NCBI RefSeq assembly: GCF_030812835.1
Contig: NZ_JAUSTM010000015.1
Coordinates: 1-57,349, forward strand
Direction: 5' to 3'
Length of the DNA: 57,349 nucleotides
Source of the DNA: Streptococcus moroccensis
GTDB lineage: Bacteria > Bacillota > Bacilli > Lactobacillales > Streptococcaceae
The translations under genes were made by a program, and so were the position numbers. Of this stretch, positions 56,651 through 57,349 are shown piece by piece. Position 1 is the first letter of the stretch. The number at the start of each line of letters is the position of its first letter. The notes beneath the pieces were generated by a model. That model had not been told where the DNA came from and searched no databases. It saw only the letters and a list, made by a program, of their open reading frames with translations.

Positions 56651-57090
56651 TAGAGTATCGCAATTTGATTGCGGAATCCTAGCATAGCAAGGTTTGACGT
56701 ATTTTCAAAGCGATTAAAAATAGGGCGAATGAAATCATTCCTCACTAAAACCCCACCAAGATTTTTTCTTGGTGGGGTTTGTTTTTTAGATTTATTTTAA
56801 GTAATGCTAATTCGATTAAAATTATTAGTAATAAATAGTATCATTTAAATTTAAACAATCTAAAAATATACTTAATTTAAAAGTATTATTTTAAAGATTT
56901 GACATCGATCAAACTTGTTAGAAAATAGAAATAGAATTTTAGAAAACAAAAATCAATAAAAAATTAACGTCCAATCAATTAATTTTATTGTAGAAATAAT
57001 CGCTTTGCATCAAAAGATGTAAAGTGAGTTCATAAAAAATAGAGTTTTTGGAAAAATATTTATTTAATTTAATAAAATAAATAAAATATT
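56644..57090. repeat. 446-bp direct repeat, copy 2
   Basis: Same orientation as 21110-21555, about 447 bases. Sequence identity stops at ATAAAATATT, after which the IS1182-like DNA begins. Confidence 0.9.
56747..56790 (+). terminator. Strong terminator in repeat copy 2
   Basis: AAAACCCCACCAAG pairs with CTTGGTGGGGTTT, followed by GTTTTTT. It lies after the integrase gene. Confidence 0.8.
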
Positions 57091-57348
57091 CAGACCGAAG
57101 ACAAACTTCATTTTGAGGTTTGTCTTTTCTTGCGATTTGAATAAAACGTGTTCATGGATTAAAAGTATCAGGGTGATAGCTCTATTTTGGGCAAAATAAA
57201 AAGGCCTTCCCGCCAGTCGTTTTACCAATTTTTTGATATTTAAGCATGCCAAAGTCAGCCCAACCTTATCTTCCATTTTGGACTTGCCTCTCTCTCGTGT
57301 ATATCTGAGGTTGTGGTATTCTTTAGATGTCCCAAAAAGCCTCTCAAT
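57064..57348 (-). mobile_element. IS1182-like transposase, C-terminal part, cut by the window edge
   Basis: Reading leftward from the window edge: IERLFGTSKEYHNLRYTRER, GKSKMEDKVGLTLACLNIKK, LVKRLAGRPF. This is the end of an IS1182-family DDE transposase (RGKSK ... G...A.N..KL). The IS end is near 57091, where the 446-bp repeat stops; the frame's stop codon lies in the repeat, so the natural stop may be lost. A hairpin AGACAAAC/GTTTGTCT lies at 57099-57127. Confidence 0.7.
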
Positions 57349-57349
57349 C

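Overview
The window is low-GC Gram-positive DNA and reads as Streptococcus. Evidence: AGGAGG-type ribosome sites, a complete tagatose-6-phosphate/PTS lactose operon (lacR-lacABCD-lacTFEG-lacX), an Rgg regulator, a Firmicutes type VII secretion locus (T7SSb) with an LXG toxin, and conjugative modules of the Tn5252/ICESa2603 kind. Gene content fits the S. suis / S. agalactiae / S. gallolyticus range; I cannot name the species. I saw no rRNA, tRNA or CRISPR array.

Layout. (1) 1-7767: accessory arm of an integrative element. It holds a small membrane protein, then a compact peptide cassette (Rgg regulator divergent from a 27-residue peptide gene, a hairpin, a small protein like the N-terminus of radical-SAM peptide maturases, and an ABC exporter), then conjugation-associated genes including a DUF3991/TOPRIM protein, and the PezAT toxin-antitoxin pair. 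(2) 7790-12506: three-gene SMC-ATPase defence system (Lamassu / ABC-three-component type) with a Cap4-like nuclease effector. (3) 12608-15487: oriT-like region, relaxosome proteins and MOBP relaxase. (4) 15579-20683: lantibiotic locus with a histidine kinase and response regulator, a lacticin-481/streptococcin A-FF22-type prepeptide and a LanFEG immunity transporter. LanM and LanT are missing; only a LanT-like tail remains. (5) 21110-21555: first copy of a ~446-bp direct repeat, followed by an orphan DUF4365 nuclease-like gene.

(6) 23758-33463: the lac operon. It has LacR-type operators, an RAT antiterminator/terminator before lacT and a hairpin between lacE and lacG. (7) 33652-35790: element remnant with an XRE regulator, a DUF3173 protein, a tyrosine integrase and an att-like core. 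(8) 36382-50911: T7SSb (esxA, esaA, essA, esaB, essB, essC) with one LXG toxin/immunity/Lap module and one truncated LXG fragment. An unusual pair of interleaved perfect inverted repeats lies upstream of esxA. (9) 51310-54238: LysR regulator and two aldo/keto reductases, ordinary chromosomal genes. (10) 54342-57090: a second element remnant with oriT-like region, relaxosome accessory protein, DUF3173 protein and integrase, ending in the second copy of the 446-bp repeat. An IS1182-like transposase tail runs off the right edge.

The region looks like accretion and decay of related integrative elements around a chromosomal core. The elements share the oriT block, the DUF3173-integrase block and an att core (GTTACTCTTAAATAA, resembling the one I recall for rplL-targeting ICEs). 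The 446-bp repeat starts inside that core. Cargo is mostly inter-bacterial conflict and defence: the peptide cassette, PezAT, the SMC defence system, the lantibiotic locus, the DUF4365 gene and the T7SS toxin.
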